Assembly: GCA_900766135.1 (NCBI GenBank)
Contig: CAAFUF010000024.1
Coordinates: 1-64,000, forward strand
Direction: 5' to 3'
DNA length: 64,000 bases
DNA from: Paenibacillaceae bacterium
GTDB taxonomy: Bacteria; Bacillota; Bacilli; Paenibacillales; Paenibacillaceae
Position 1 is the stretch's first letter. Each line of letters opens with the position of its first letter. Shown piece after piece: positions 15,525 to 25,746 of this stretch. A program made the translations under genes and the position numbers. The notes under the pieces are model-generated. The model did no database searches. It had not been told where the DNA came from and saw nothing but the letters and a program-made list of their open reading frames with translations.

Positions 15525-18281
15525 ATGACAAAGCTTCCTTTGCCTATTGATGAAGTCATACCCGAACTGAAAACGGCGCTCGGCACGGCGGGAACCGCCG
15601 TACTGCTGGCGGAGCCCGGGGCGGGCAAAACGACGCGGGTACCGATGTCGCTGCTCGGCGAACCCTGGATGCAGGAACAGCGGATATTGCTGCTGGAGCC
15701 GCGCCGGTTGGCGGCACGGTCCGCCGCCGTATATATGGCGTCCCAGCTTGGCGAAGCGGTTGGCGAGACGGTCGGATACCGGATGCGCGGCGAGAGCCGG
15801 GTATCGGCCAAGACGCGGATTACGGTTGTGACCGAAGGGATTTTGACGCGGATGCTGCAGCAGGACCCGGCGCTGCTCGGAACGGGTCTGGTCATTTTTG
15901 ACGAATTTCATGAACGCAGCCTGCATGCCGACCTTGGGCTGGCATTGGCTTGGCAAAGCCGCCAACTGCTCCGCGACGATTTGCGGCTGCTGGTGATGTC
16001 GGCGACGCTGGATGCCCGGCCGATCGCCGACCTCTTGGACGGCGCGCCGGTTGTACAAAGCCGGGGACGGATGTACCCGGTGGAGACGGCGTATGCGCCG
16101 GGAATGCCCAACGAACCGCTGGAACGCACGGTTCAGCGCGCGGTTCTCCGCGCTTTGGCGGCGCATGACGGCAGCGTGCTTGTGTTTTTGCCCGGCGCGC
16201 GGGAGATCCGCCGCGTCGAATCGCTGCTGGCGGGCGAGTTGCCGGCCGGCGTCATCCTGGCGCCGCTGTACGGCGCGCTGCCGCAAGCGGAGCAGCGGCG
16301 GGCGATCGAACCCGCGCCGGCGGGGCGGCGCAAAGTCGTGCTGGCGACGTCGATCGCCGAGTCGAGCCTAACCGTTGACGGCGTGACGGTGGTGATCGAC
16401 AGCGGCCTCCGCCGCACGTCGCTGTTCTCACCGCGCACCGGCATGAGCCGGCTCGTGACGGCCCGCGCGGCCCGCGACTCCGCCGACCAGCGGCGAGGCC
16501 GCGCCGGGCGGACGGCACCCGGGGCGTGCTACCGCCTCTGGAGCGAGGCGGAGGACCGCCTGCTTGCGGCGCGGACGCCGCCGGAGATGCTCGAGGCGGA
16601 CCTCGCGCCGCTCGCGCTGGAGCTGGCGGCGTGGGGCGCCGCCGCGCCGGACGAGCTGGCGTGGCTTGACGCACCGGCACCGGCGCCGTACGCGCGGGCC
16701 GTCCAGCTGCTACGCCAGCTGAACGCGCTGGATGCGGCCGGGCGCATCACCGCCCACGGCCGCCGCATGGCCGCGCTCGGGCTGCACCCGCGCCTCGCGC
16801 ACATGCTCCTGCGGGCGCGCGAGCTCGGGCTCGGCGCGCCGGCTTGCGCGCTGGCCGCGCTGCTCGAAGAGCGCGACCTGCTGCGCGGGCCAGCCGGCCG
16901 CGACGCGGATCTGCGCGGCCGGCTGGCGCTGGTGCTGGCCGCGTCCGGACGCGCGGCCGGGGCGCCGGGCTCCCGGGGCGCGAGCGGCCGGACGGCGGCC
17001 GCAGCGCAGGAGCCCGGGCCGGACGGGCTGCGGCGCGTCGCCGCGCTCGCCCGCCAGTGGGAGCAGCGGCTCGCCGAGCTGGAGCGGCTCGCATCGGCGG
17101 GGCCGGCCGGCGATGCATCGCCCGGCTCGCCCGATACGTCCGCCGAGCTCGGCGGACCGGTCGTCCCGGATGCCGAGGACGACCCCGATTTCGAGCCGAC
17201 GGACGACGTTAGCGGGGCCGCCGACCAACCGGCCGGTGACGCACCGTCCCCGGCTTCCGAGCAGGCCTCGCACGTCCGTGCAGCTGGATCGGACGCGGCC
17301 TGGGCGGAAGTTGACCGCTGCTGCGGCTTGCTCGTCTCCTTTGCCTATCCGGATCGGATCGCTTTTCGCCGCCCCGACGGGCGGTATTTGATGCAAAATG
17401 GGCGGGGCGCCCAGTTGCTCTCCAAGGACGCGCTGGGACAGTCGGCATTCCTCGCGGTTGCCGAAGTGGATGACGAGGGGGCGGAAGGGAGAATTCTGCT
17501 GGCGGCTCCGCTGGAGGAAGAGGAGGTATACCGCCATCACGGGACGGATATCGCCGAGGAGCGCAGCGCGGAATGGGATGACGCCTCCGGGACGGTGCGG
17601 GCGAGGATCCGCCGAACCTTCGGTGCGATCGTGCTGAGGGAGCAGCCGGATCCTGCACCCGGCCCCGAGCAGCTTACGCAGGCGCTGCTCGATGCGGTTG
17701 CCGCGAAAGGCGTCGTTATCCTGCCGTGGACGGAGAAGGCCCGCAAGCTGCAAGAGCGGATGATGTTCTTGCACCGCTTGAACAAGGAGTGGCCGGATGT
17801 CTCCGACGAGACGCTGGCCGCGACCGCCGAGGTGTGGCTGGCGCCGTATTTGTCCGGCGTCCGCAAGCGTGCGGACCTGCAGGCGTTGTCACTATACGGC
17901 ATGCTGGAGAACCTGCTGACTTGGCCGCAGCAACAGGAGTTAAACGCGGAAGCGCCAACGCACCTGCTTGTCCCCAGCGGCTCGAAAATTCAGGTACATT
18001 ACGACGGGCCTCAAGCCCCTTATGCCGCGGTACGCCTTCAGGAAGTGTTCGGCATGATGGAGACGCTGCGGATCGGCTTCGGGCGGGTGCCGATCACGCT
18101 GCATTTGCTATCGCCGGCCAGCCGGCCGGTTCAGGTGACCTCGGACCTGCGCAATTTTTGGCAACATACGTATTTCGAGGTGAAAAAGGATCTGAAGGGC
18201 CGTTATCCGAAGCATTACTGGCCGGATGACCCCCTTCAGGCGACCGCGACCCGAAAGGTGCGGCCGGACGGACAACGTTAA
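15525..18281 (+). CDS. hrpB: ATP-dependent RNA helicase HrpB
   Basis: A 918-residue DEAH-type helicase. Walker A is AEPGAGKTT (residues 29-37), motif II DEFHERS, motif III MSATL and motif VI QRRGRAGR. HA2 and HrpB C-terminal regions follow, ending in YPKHYWPDDP, a family hallmark. A low-complexity insert rich in Ala, Gly, Pro and acidic residues at about 478-592 makes it longer than the usual 800-850. The cellular role is poorly defined. The ATG at 15525 follows AAGGAGAG. Local GC is very high at 16.4-17.2 kb. Confidence 0.9.
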   Translation: MTKLPLPIDEVIPELKTALGTAGTAVLLAEPGAGKTTRVPMSLLGEPWMQEQRILLLEPRRLAARSAAVYMASQLGEAVGETVGYRMRGESRVSAKTRITVVTEGILTRMLQQDPALLGTGLVIFDEFHERSLHADLGLALAWQSRQLLRDDLRLLVMSATLDARPIADLLDGAPVVQSRGRMYPVETAYAPGMPNEPLERTVQRAVLRALAAHDGSVLVFLPGAREIRRVESLLAGELPAGVILAPLYGALPQAEQRRAIEPAPAGRRKVVLATSIAESSLTVDGVTVVIDSGLRRTSLFSPRTGMSRLVTARAARDSADQRRGRAGRTAPGACYRLWSEAEDRLLAARTPPEMLEADLAPLALELAAWGAAAPDELAWLDAPAPAPYARAVQLLRQLNALDAAGRITAHGRRMAALGLHPRLAHMLLRARELGLGAPACALAALLEERDLLRGPAGRDADLRGRLALVLAASGRAAGAPGSRGASGRTAAAAQEPGPDGLRRVAALARQWEQRLAELERLASAGPAGDASPGSPDTSAELGGPVVPDAEDDPDFEPTDDVSGAADQPAGDAPSPASEQASHVRAAGSDAAWAEVDRCCGLLVSFAYPDRIAFRRPDGRYLMQNGRGAQLLSKDALGQSAFLAVAEVDDEGAEGRILLAAPLEEEEVYRHHGTDIAEERSAEWDDASGTVRARIRRTFGAIVLREQPDPAPGPEQLTQALLDAVAAKGVVILPWTEKARKLQERMMFLHRLNKEWPDVSDETLAATAEVWLAPYLSGVRKRADLQALSLYGMLENLLTWPQQQELNAEAPTHLLVPSGSKIQVHYDGPQAPYAAVRLQEVFGMMETLRIGFGRVPITLHLLSPASRPVQVTSDLRNFWQHTYFEVKKDLKGRYPKHYWPDDPLQATATRKVRPDGQR

Positions 18282-18818
18282 GCTAGGGTGAATGTGAACC
18301 CTGGCTTTAGATAGGAATGAATGCGACAAATCGAGTATATGCAGCGTATTTTGGCCCATTTCGCCAAGTTTATGTGAATAATCATATAGATGGGTGCTGT
18401 GGGTAGACAGAAGACGAATATCTATATGAAAAATCAAATCGATTCTATAACTTTAACGTTTCGCGGCGATCTTCTTGGATCGTCGCATTTTTTATGCGCC
18501 TATCGCACGATATTTCGAATAAATAATAGAAATTTATCCTTTAATCGCCAAATCTATTATGATTTAATAGATTTGTAAGCGTTCCAAAGATTTCCTTTTG
18601 GCGCCGGGACGAGCTTTGGGGGCTTACCGGTTATGAGGCATGATTCTATTTTCGGGAGGTGATCGGCAGCGGCAGGCGTAAGGCCAAGACCAAGCCAGGA
18701 ATCCGTTTGGTAAATCGAGAGGAAAGGTGAGTTGCTGACGAAGACGTAAGTCCAGCCAGAGTTCTTGCTGCTAGCTTTATTCCAATCCAATTTCGATTGA
18801 AAGAGAGGGATTTAAGTG
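18282..18818. other. Long intergenic region between hrpB and the chitinase
   Basis: About 540 bp. A weak hairpin (AGCTAGGGT with ACCCTGGCT, 18281-18306) follows hrpB and a clear terminator lies at 18463-18493. The remaining 320 bp up to the chitinase probably hold its promoter and a long leader with a G-rich stretch near 18600-18680. I looked for a c-di-GMP riboswitch, known before some chitinases, and did not find its conserved blocks. No gene is supported here. Confidence 0.4.
18463..18493 (+). terminator. Terminator upstream of the chitinase
   Basis: GCGGCGATC pairs with GATCGTCGC (one G-T) around a six-base loop and is followed by ATTTTTTAT. It is 180 bp past hrpB, so it may end hrpB read-through or a separate short transcript. 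Confidence 0.65.
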
Positions 18819-20909
18819 ATGCAATCCATGAGAACCCGAAGTTCCGCCAAGAAGTGGAAGCTGTTTACCATGACCTGTCTCGCCTTATCTCTGCTGCTTC
18901 CGGGAAGCCTGCTCCAACCAAAGGCCGCACAGGCGGCCGACCCTTACAAAATCGTCGCCTATTATCCTTCTTGGGGTGCATATACCCGCAATTTTAACGT
19001 CTTTGATATCGATGCCTCCAAGATCACCCATATCAATTATGCTTTCGCCGATATCGCTTGGGACGGCCGGCACGGCAATCCGGACCCGGCCGGGCCGAAT
19101 CCGGTAACCTGGCCGACGCAAGACGAGAAAGGGCAAACGATTAACGTGCCCAACGGCACGATCGTATTGGGCGATCCCTGGATCGATGCCGGCAAACAGT
19201 TCCCCGGCGACACCTGGGATCAGCCGATCGCCGGCAATATCAATCAGTTGAACAAACTGAAGCAGGCGAACCCACATCTGAAGACGATCATCTCGGTGGG
19301 CGGATGGACCTGGTCCAACCGGTTCAGCGATGTCGCCGCCAGCCAAGTCACGCGCGAAACGTTCGCCAACTCGGCCGTCGACTTCCTGCGAAAGTTCAAT
19401 TTCGACGGCATCGATTTGGACTGGGAGTATCCGGTTGCCGGCGGATTGCCCGGGAATAGCTATCGTCCGGAGGATAAGCAGAACTATACGAAGCTGCTGC
19501 AGGAAATCCGGAACAAGCTGGATGCGGCCGGAGCCGCGGATGGCAAAAGATATTTGCTGACGATCGCTTCGGGAGCTTCCCCTTCCTTCGCCAGCAATAC
19601 GGAACTTGGCAATATCGCATCCATCGTCGATTGGATCAATATTATGACCTACGATTTCAACGGCGGCTGGCAGCAAATCACGGCCCACAATGCGCCGCTG
19701 TATTACGATCCGGCAGCAGGCAGTGCCGGCGTCCCCAGCGCCTCGGTATTTAACGCCGACAGCGCGGTGCAAGGCCACTTGAACGCCGGCGTTCCGGCGA
19801 ATAAATTGGTGCTTGGCATTCCGTTCTACGGCCGCGGCTGGGATGGCGCGAACAATGCGGGCAACGGGCAATACCAAAGCGCTAGCGGAGCCTCATCGAT
19901 CGGAACCTGGGAGGCCGGCTCTTTTGATTACTACGATCTGGAAGCGAATTATGTCAATAAGAACGGTTATACCCGTTATTGGAACGATACGGCCAAGGTT
20001 CCCTATTTGTATAATGCTTCGAACCGACGGTTCATCTCCTACGACGATCCGCAATCGATCGGCTTCAAAACCGACTATATCAAGAACCGCGGCCTCGCCG
20101 GAGCCATGTTTTGGGAGCTGAGCGGGGACCGCAACAAAACGCTGCAAACCAAGCTGAAAAGTGATTTGGACGGAGGCGTAAACCCGCCGGGAGATACGTT
20201 GGCTCCGTCTGCGCCAACCGGCGTTACAGCCACTTCCAAAACGGCCAACTCCGTGACGTTAACCTGGCAGCCATCCTCCGATAACGTGGGCGTTGTTCGT
20301 TACGACGTATTCCGCAACGGAGCGCAAGCGGCCAGCGTACCGGGGACGACGGCTACGGTCAGCGGCCTTGCGCCTGCCACGGCATATAGCTTTACGGTCG
20401 TTGCGCGGGACGCAGCGGGCAATGTCTCGCCGGCCAGCGCCCCGCTGACGGTAACGACCGAGCCCGGAACAACCCCGGGCGATACCATCGCTCCGACCGC
20501 ACCCAGCAACGTTGCGGTGACGGCCAAAACCTCGTCCAGCGTCAGCTTGAGTTGGAACGCTTCGACCGATAACGTGGGCGTGGCGGGTTACGAGGTCTAC
20601 AACGGCAATCAACTCGTTATGACGGTGACGGGGACAACCGCTACGATCAGCGGCCTTGCGCCATCGACCTCATATACGTTTAGCGTTAAGGCGAAAGACG
20701 CGGCAGGCAACAGCTCGGCAGCCAGCAGCGGCGTGACCGTCACGACGGATTCGACAGGGACGGAACCGGCGGCGTGGGCTCCTTATACGGCATACACCGT
20801 CAATCAACTCGTCACGTATAACGGGGTAATCTATAAAGTGATTCAAGCGCATACCTCGCTTCCTGGCTGGGAGCCGGATAAGGTCCCCGCCTTATTCCAG
20901 GCGCAATGA
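18819..20909 (+). CDS. Secreted GH18 chitinase with two FN3 domains and a CBM5/12
   Basis: A 696-residue exoenzyme. Residues 1-39 form a signal peptide cut after AQA. The GH18 barrel spans about 42-440 with the signature FDGIDLDWE; Glu203 is the catalytic acid. Two fibronectin type III domains follow (about 455-545 and 553-645), each beginning with a DTxAPxAP-like linker. The C-terminus is a small chitin-binding domain with a WAPYTAYTVNQLV stretch. It releases GlcNAc oligomers outside the cell. ATG 18819 is preferred over GTG 18816. It lies just before a PTS operon that can import GlcNAc. Confidence 0.93.
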   Translation: MQSMRTRSSAKKWKLFTMTCLALSLLLPGSLLQPKAAQAADPYKIVAYYPSWGAYTRNFNVFDIDASKITHINYAFADIAWDGRHGNPDPAGPNPVTWPTQDEKGQTINVPNGTIVLGDPWIDAGKQFPGDTWDQPIAGNINQLNKLKQANPHLKTIISVGGWTWSNRFSDVAASQVTRETFANSAVDFLRKFNFDGIDLDWEYPVAGGLPGNSYRPEDKQNYTKLLQEIRNKLDAAGAADGKRYLLTIASGASPSFASNTELGNIASIVDWINIMTYDFNGGWQQITAHNAPLYYDPAAGSAGVPSASVFNADSAVQGHLNAGVPANKLVLGIPFYGRGWDGANNAGNGQYQSASGASSIGTWEAGSFDYYDLEANYVNKNGYTRYWNDTAKVPYLYNASNRRFISYDDPQSIGFKTDYIKNRGLAGAMFWELSGDRNKTLQTKLKSDLDGGVNPPGDTLAPSAPTGVTATSKTANSVTLTWQPSSDNVGVVRYDVFRNGAQAASVPGTTATVSGLAPATAYSFTVVARDAAGNVSPASAPLTVTTEPGTTPGDTIAPTAPSNVAVTAKTSSSVSLSWNASTDNVGVAGYEVYNGNQLVMTVTGTTATISGLAPSTSYTFSVKAKDAAGNSSAASSGVTVTTDSTGTEPAAWAPYTAYTVNQLVTYNGVIYKVIQAHTSLPGWEPDKVPALFQAQ

Positions 20910-20937
20910 GGATGAAGAACCCGATATTCTGACATTG

Positions 20938-20952
20938 CGTGAACGCTTTCAA
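20938..20952. promoter_or_regulatory. cre site upstream of the PTS promoter
   Basis: On the minus strand TTGAAAGCGTTCACG matches the CcpA consensus at nearly every position. It lies directly upstream of the -35 at 20961, where CcpA usually activates rather than represses; it is also just after the chitinase stop. Confidence 0.55.
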
Positions 20953-20960
20953 TTTTTCTA

Positions 20961-20989
20961 TTGACGCTAGGGGAAGCTTGAATTATTAT
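20961..20989 (+). promoter_or_regulatory. Sigma-A promoter of the PTS operon
   Basis: -35 TTGACG (20961-20966) and -10 TATTAT (20984-20989) with 17-bp spacing. The start would fall near 20996, leaving a leader of about 200 bases before the first gene. Confidence 0.75.
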
Positions 20990-21019
20990 AGTCACATAAC
21001 CGAAAACCAAATGACTTTT

Positions 21020-21054
21020 GGCGTGTTACCGTTGATCCAAAATGGGCATGAGCC
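21020..21054 (+). promoter_or_regulatory. GlcT-type ribonucleic antiterminator (RAT) site
   Basis: The block GTGTTACCGTTGATCC followed by GGGCATGAGCC resembles the RAT of ptsG-type operons bound by GlcT (conserved GTGTTAC on one side and GGCATGAG on the other). GGC at 21020 pairs with GCC at 21052. The 3' end overlaps the 5' arm of the terminator at 21050, so the structures are mutually exclusive, as in BglG/SacY antitermination. No antiterminator gene lies in the window. Confidence 0.65.
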
Positions 21055-21107
21055 AAGGAAAGCAGTCCTACTTTATATAGGCTTCTTTTCTTGGCTCTTA
21101 TTTTTTT
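21050..21107 (+). terminator. Conditional terminator before the PTS genes
   Basis: GAGCCAAGGAAAG pairs with CTTTTCTTGGCTC and is followed by TTATTTTTTT. Its 5' arm shares bases with the RAT, so binding of an antiterminator would disrupt it. Confidence 0.85.
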
Positions 21108-21195
21108 GCGCCCGTTTGCCCTGGTACTTCGGGATTAGGCATAGAGTTCCCGCAAAGTTGCCAGAATATAGGAAGTAAGTTAGGAGGAGAGTCAC

Positions 21196-21693
21196 TTGTT
21201 TTCCAAATGGAGAAAGAAAAGCACCGAGAGTAAGGTTTTGGAGATCCTGTCGCCGCTAACCGGGGAAGCCGTACCGTTAGCTCAAGTACCGGATGAAGCA
21301 TTTGCCGGCGGTCATATGGGACCGGGATTGGCAGTCGAACCTCGTGAAGGACGACTAGTAGCGCCGTTTGACGGCAAAATCGTTCATGTGATCAAAAGCA
21401 GCCATGCCGTGATGATGGAGCATCCGTCAGGCTTGCAATTTCTGTTCCATCTCGGGATTAACACCGTGTCGCTGAAAGGTGAGGGTTTTACCGCCCATGT
21501 AGCCGTGGGTGACAAAGTCAAAGCGGGCCAGCTGCTGATCGAATTCGATCTTGCGGCCATTCGCGAAGCCGGTTATCCGGTGATTTCGCCAATTATAGTA
21601 ACAAACGCCGGGGAAGTGACGAACAGCGTGGAAACCATCACCGGTCCTGTGACGGCAGGCGGAAACGTCATTTTGAAGGCGGTTTTACAATAA
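21196..21693 (+). CDS. PTS EIIA component, glucose family
   Basis: A 165-residue stand-alone EIIA of the glucose/crr family. The phosphorylated His85 lies in FLFHLGINTVSLKGEGF and the supporting His70 in SSHAVMMEH. It accepts phosphate from HPr and passes it to the EIIB domain of the next protein. The TTG start at 21196 follows AGGAGGAG. In many Firmicutes EIIA is fused to EIICB; here it is a separate gene, 32 bp before the EIICB gene. The operon is controlled by the upstream cre, RAT and terminator. Confidence 0.9.
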   Translation: MFSKWRKKSTESKVLEILSPLTGEAVPLAQVPDEAFAGGHMGPGLAVEPREGRLVAPFDGKIVHVIKSSHAVMMEHPSGLQFLFHLGINTVSLKGEGFTAHVAVGDKVKAGQLLIEFDLAAIREAGYPVISPIIVTNAGEVTNSVETITGPVTAGGNVILKAVLQ

Positions 21694-21725
21694 AATTTAG
21701 GTAGTAAGGAAAGGATGGTTTGTGC

Positions 21726-23192
<1,467 letters not shown>

Positions 23193-23210
23193 GGCAACGC
23201 ACGTATTGCA

Positions 23211-23249
23211 AAGCAGGGCGGAATGGCACTTCCGCCTTGCTTTTTTATT
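23211..23249 (+). terminator. Terminator of the PTS operon
   Basis: AAGCAGGGCGGAA pairs with TTCCGCCTTGCTT around a short loop and continues into TTTTTTATTTT. Confidence 0.9.
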
Positions 23250-23358
23250 TTACGGCTCACTCTTGCAAAAGGATTCAAAATTTTGTCTAAGCCTTGCCAG
23301 CCAGACCTCGAGTTATGTAAAGTTAAGTCGATGGAAAAAGGTCTTAAGGGGATAAACG

Positions 23359-24198
23359 ATGTCCTATAAATTCACGAAATGGCTGATTTTGATCGTACCG
23401 ACGCTGGTCGTCGGGGTGTGGGAGGTGGTCCGCCACCAGTTTCTCATGCCGTATGTGTCGATGGAGATGGGAAATGTCTTGACGCCGATCCTATTATTCG
23501 CGGTAAGCATTACTTTGCTGTACCGCTGGTTTGCTTACTTGGAGCGGATGCAGGAGGAACTGCAGCGGGAACGGGCGCTGAAGGCCCGTCTCGAACAGCG
23601 GGAGCAGTTGGCCCGTGAGCTGCATGACGGTATCGCGCAATCCTTGTTCTTGTTATCCGTGAAGGTGGATCGGGCCGAACGTCAACAACAGACGGCTGGC
23701 GGCGTTTCCGACTGGAACGAGCTGCGCAAAACGATTCATGAAGTAAATCGGTATGTGCGGGAGGCGATTTCCGACCTGCGGATTCCGCCGAATTCGAAGG
23801 AAGGCGACGCGGAGGAAGCCTCGATGTCCGCGATCGTGCGGCGGATCGCATCCGAACAGCAGCTCGCCTTGCGATTGGATTGGCAACTGGAGGAAGCGGA
23901 CTGGCCGGCGAAAGCGAAAATGGAGCTGTTGTCCTGCCTGCGGGAAGCGGTGATCAATGCGGCGAAGCATGCGAGCGTGCAAGACATCGAGATTTCGGCA
24001 TCCGGTGATGCCCGAGATTTCGTCGTAAAGATCGCCGATGATGGACGCGGATTTGCTCCGGAAGATGCCGCAAATCCGGGCCGCTACGGCCTGCGGATTA
24101 TGAAGGAACGGGTAAACGAGATGGGCTGGGAGTTGATTGTAGCTTCGCGTCCGGGAAATACGACGATCGAAATTCGGGGAGGAGGCGGTTCGGGATGA
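23359..24198 (+). CDS. Sensor histidine kinase, NarL-partner (HisKA_3) type
   Basis: A 279-residue membrane kinase. Two helices at about 8-25 and 39-57 enclose a very short extracytoplasmic loop, then a coiled coil leads to the H-box ARELHDGIAQSL with His89. The ATPase domain shows the N-box EAVINAAKHA and G-box DDGRGF, and the C-terminus is GLRIMKERV. The tiny sensor loop suggests sensing inside the membrane or by a partner, as in LiaS-like kinases. The next gene overlaps by four bases and encodes the regulator. Nearby nitrite-reductase genes make respiratory control a possible role. Confidence 0.88.
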   Translation: MSYKFTKWLILIVPTLVVGVWEVVRHQFLMPYVSMEMGNVLTPILLFAVSITLLYRWFAYLERMQEELQRERALKARLEQREQLARELHDGIAQSLFLLSVKVDRAERQQQTAGGVSDWNELRKTIHEVNRYVREAISDLRIPPNSKEGDAEEASMSAIVRRIASEQQLALRLDWQLEEADWPAKAKMELLSCLREAVINAAKHASVQDIEISASGDARDFVVKIADDGRGFAPEDAANPGRYGLRIMKERVNEMGWELIVASRPGNTTIEIRGGGGSG

Positions 24199-24842
24199 AG
24201 GTTCGGGTATTGGTCGTTGACGATCATCCTCATGCCCGGGAGGCGATCGGGGAGATTTTGGCCGAGGATGATACGTTTGAAATCGTGGCGTACGCGGAAA
24301 ATGGCGACGAAGCCATCGCGCAGACGGAGCGGTGGATGCCGGATTTGATCTTGATGGATATCCGCATGCCCGGCAAAGACGGTTTGGAGACGACCCGTGA
24401 GATCAAGCTGCGCTACCCTTACGTGAAGATCGTCCTGATCACGGTGTCGGATGACGCCGCCCATCTGTTTGAAGCGCTGAAACAGGGAGCCCAGGGATAC
24501 CTGCTCAAAAACCTGGAGCCCGGGACCTGGTTGGAATATTTAAGGGCGATAGCCAGCGATGAGGCACCGTTGTCCAGTGAGCTGGCTTTGCGTATTTTGC
24601 AGGAGTTTCCGGTGAACAAGAGAGAAAGCGGCGAACAACCTCCGTTAACCGCCCGCGAACGGGAAATCCTCGGCTGGGTGGCGCAGGGCATGACCAATCG
24701 GGAGATCGCCGGGGTGCTGCACATTTCCGATCAAACGGTGAAAAACCATCTCAAAAACATCCTGCAGAAGCTGCATTTGGAAAACCGGGTCCAACTGACG
24801 CGTTATGCTCTGGAGCAAGGGTGGATCGATCGGCGCAATTGA
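24195..24842 (+). CDS. NarL/LuxR-family response regulator
   Basis: A 215-residue regulator: receiver domain with acidic pocket VVDDH and phosphoacceptor Asp55 in LILMDIRMP, then a C-terminal LuxR-type helix-turn-helix (about 148-205) with LTAREREIL, NREIAGVLHIS and TVKNHLKNIL. It starts inside the kinase stop codon (ATGA). It probably controls nearby genes, perhaps the CuA-like lipoprotein 108 bp downstream or the nirK operon; no binding site was identified. Confidence 0.9.
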   Translation: MKVRVLVVDDHPHAREAIGEILAEDDTFEIVAYAENGDEAIAQTERWMPDLILMDIRMPGKDGLETTREIKLRYPYVKIVLITVSDDAAHLFEALKQGAQGYLLKNLEPGTWLEYLRAIASDEAPLSSELALRILQEFPVNKRESGEQPPLTAREREILGWVAQGMTNREIAGVLHISDQTVKNHLKNILQKLHLENRVQLTRYALEQGWIDRRN

Positions 24843-24950
24843 TCAATAGGCGTGGGGACAAATGCTGGAGTTGTGATGGAAATCACAAGGAAGGGATGCT
24901 GCCCGTTCTAAACTGAGATTAGCTCTTAGTTGAAGAAGGGGGAGAAGCTG

Positions 24951-25334
24951 ATGAACCACCGTCTAGGTGCGGTTGCCTGCTTGCTTGGCGGGATGCTTCT
25001 GCTATCGGCATGCGCCGACGCCCCGGGGCGTTATATCGGCGGATCGGAGCCGGCGGCGGAAGCGAAAGGACCGGTTAAATCGTTTACCGTTCATGCCAGT
25101 CCATCGGGATATGACTTGACGGAGATCAAAGTCAAACGGGGCGACACGGTACGGATTACGCTGAAAAATACGCAGGGCATGCATTCGCTGAAAATCAAAG
25201 GATACAACAAGGAAGTCCGAGGGGGAAAATCCATGACCTTCACGGCTGATCAAGCCGGGACTTTCGAGTTCTCTTGCAACATCTCCTGCGGCAAGAACCA
25301 TAAGGAAATGAAAGGCATTTTGATTGTGAAATAA
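24951..25334 (+). CDS. Cupredoxin lipoprotein with a CuA-like site
   Basis: A 127-residue secreted lipoprotein; the lipobox LLSAC puts the acylated Cys at 21. The C-terminal cupredoxin domain contains CNISCGKNHKEM: Cys109, Cys113, His117 and Met120 form C-x3-C-x3-H-x2-M, the binuclear CuA pattern of cytochrome oxidase subunit II, and His78 (GMHSLKI) would be the remaining ligand. It probably carries electrons at the outer membrane face, perhaps to NirK. The ATG at 24951 has GGGGGAG upstream. The gene converges on the nirK operon. Confidence 0.85.
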   Translation: MNHRLGAVACLLGGMLLLSACADAPGRYIGGSEPAAEAKGPVKSFTVHASPSGYDLTEIKVKRGDTVRITLKNTQGMHSLKIKGYNKEVRGGKSMTFTADQAGTFEFSCNISCGKNHKEMKGILIVK

Positions 25335-25377
25335 AAAGCTGACGGCTCATCGAATGATGAAGCCGCCAGCTTTTTTT
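25335..25377. terminator. Bidirectional terminator between cupredoxin gene and nirK operon
   Basis: AAAGCTGACGGCT pairs with AGCCGCCAGCTTT (one mismatch) and has T tracts on both strands, so it can end both the plus-strand lipoprotein transcript and the minus-strand operon. Confidence 0.85.
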
Positions 25378-25419
25378 GATATCGGGAGCTAACTTGAGAT
25401 CCCTTGACCATGCAAAGGA

Positions 25420-25719
25420 TCAAAAATACCCCAATTGTTCTTTCGCCGCTTCCGACATGTGTTCCGGCGACCAACGCGGTTCCCACACGATGTCGATTTC
25501 CGGGTTCTGGATTCCCAACTGATCGTTTAGAACCCAGCGAACGCCGCCAACGATGGTATCATGCATCGGGCAGCCCGGCGTCGTTAAGGTCATTTGAATG
25601 TATACCTGGTCTTCTTCTTCCCGAATATCGTAAACGAGCCCGAGATCGACGATATTCACGCCCAGCTCGGGGTCATAAACCTCACGCAGGCTTTCGCGGA
25701 TTTGATCCAATTTATTCAT
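25420..25719 (-). CDS. MIP18/DUF59 family Fe-S assembly-like protein
   Basis: A 99-residue protein of the MIP18 (DUF59, SufT/PaaD-like) family: YDPELGVNIVDLGLVYDI at the start, then TTPGCPMHD with the conserved reactive Cys, and the closing EPRWSPEHMSEAAKEQLG. Members help Fe-S cluster assembly or metal insertion. The ATG at 25719 follows GGAGG; a TTG three codons earlier is less likely. It is the last gene of the nirK operon, 27 bp after the membrane protein, so it may help mature a protein of this respiratory module. Confidence 0.85.
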   Translation of the reverse strand: MNKLDQIRESLREVYDPELGVNIVDLGLVYDIREEEDQVYIQMTLTTPGCPMHDTIVGGVRWVLNDQLGIQNPEIDIVWEPRWSPEHMSEAAKEQLGYF

Positions 25720-25746
25720 GGCAATCAACCTCCATTTGTATTGTCG

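Noticed and set aside
15348..16286. N-terminal extension of the CNNM/CorC protein on the minus strand (762 residues in total)
   Set aside because: It is antisense to conserved hrpB motifs, has no family similarity, and a good ribosome site lies at 15347.
16710..17774. Long minus-strand open frame of 354 residues
   Set aside because: It lies antisense to hrpB in very GC-rich DNA where stop codons are rare; composition is Arg/Pro-rich without domain.
18390..18578. 62-residue open frame between hrpB and the chitinase
   Set aside because: It crosses the terminator at 18463-18493 and has no ribosome site.
18570..18818. c-di-GMP riboswitch before the chitinase
   Set aside because: The conserved GEMM blocks are not present in this stretch.
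20939..21178. 79-residue open frame before the PTS genes
   Set aside because: It covers cre, promoter, RAT and terminator, which account for the sequence.
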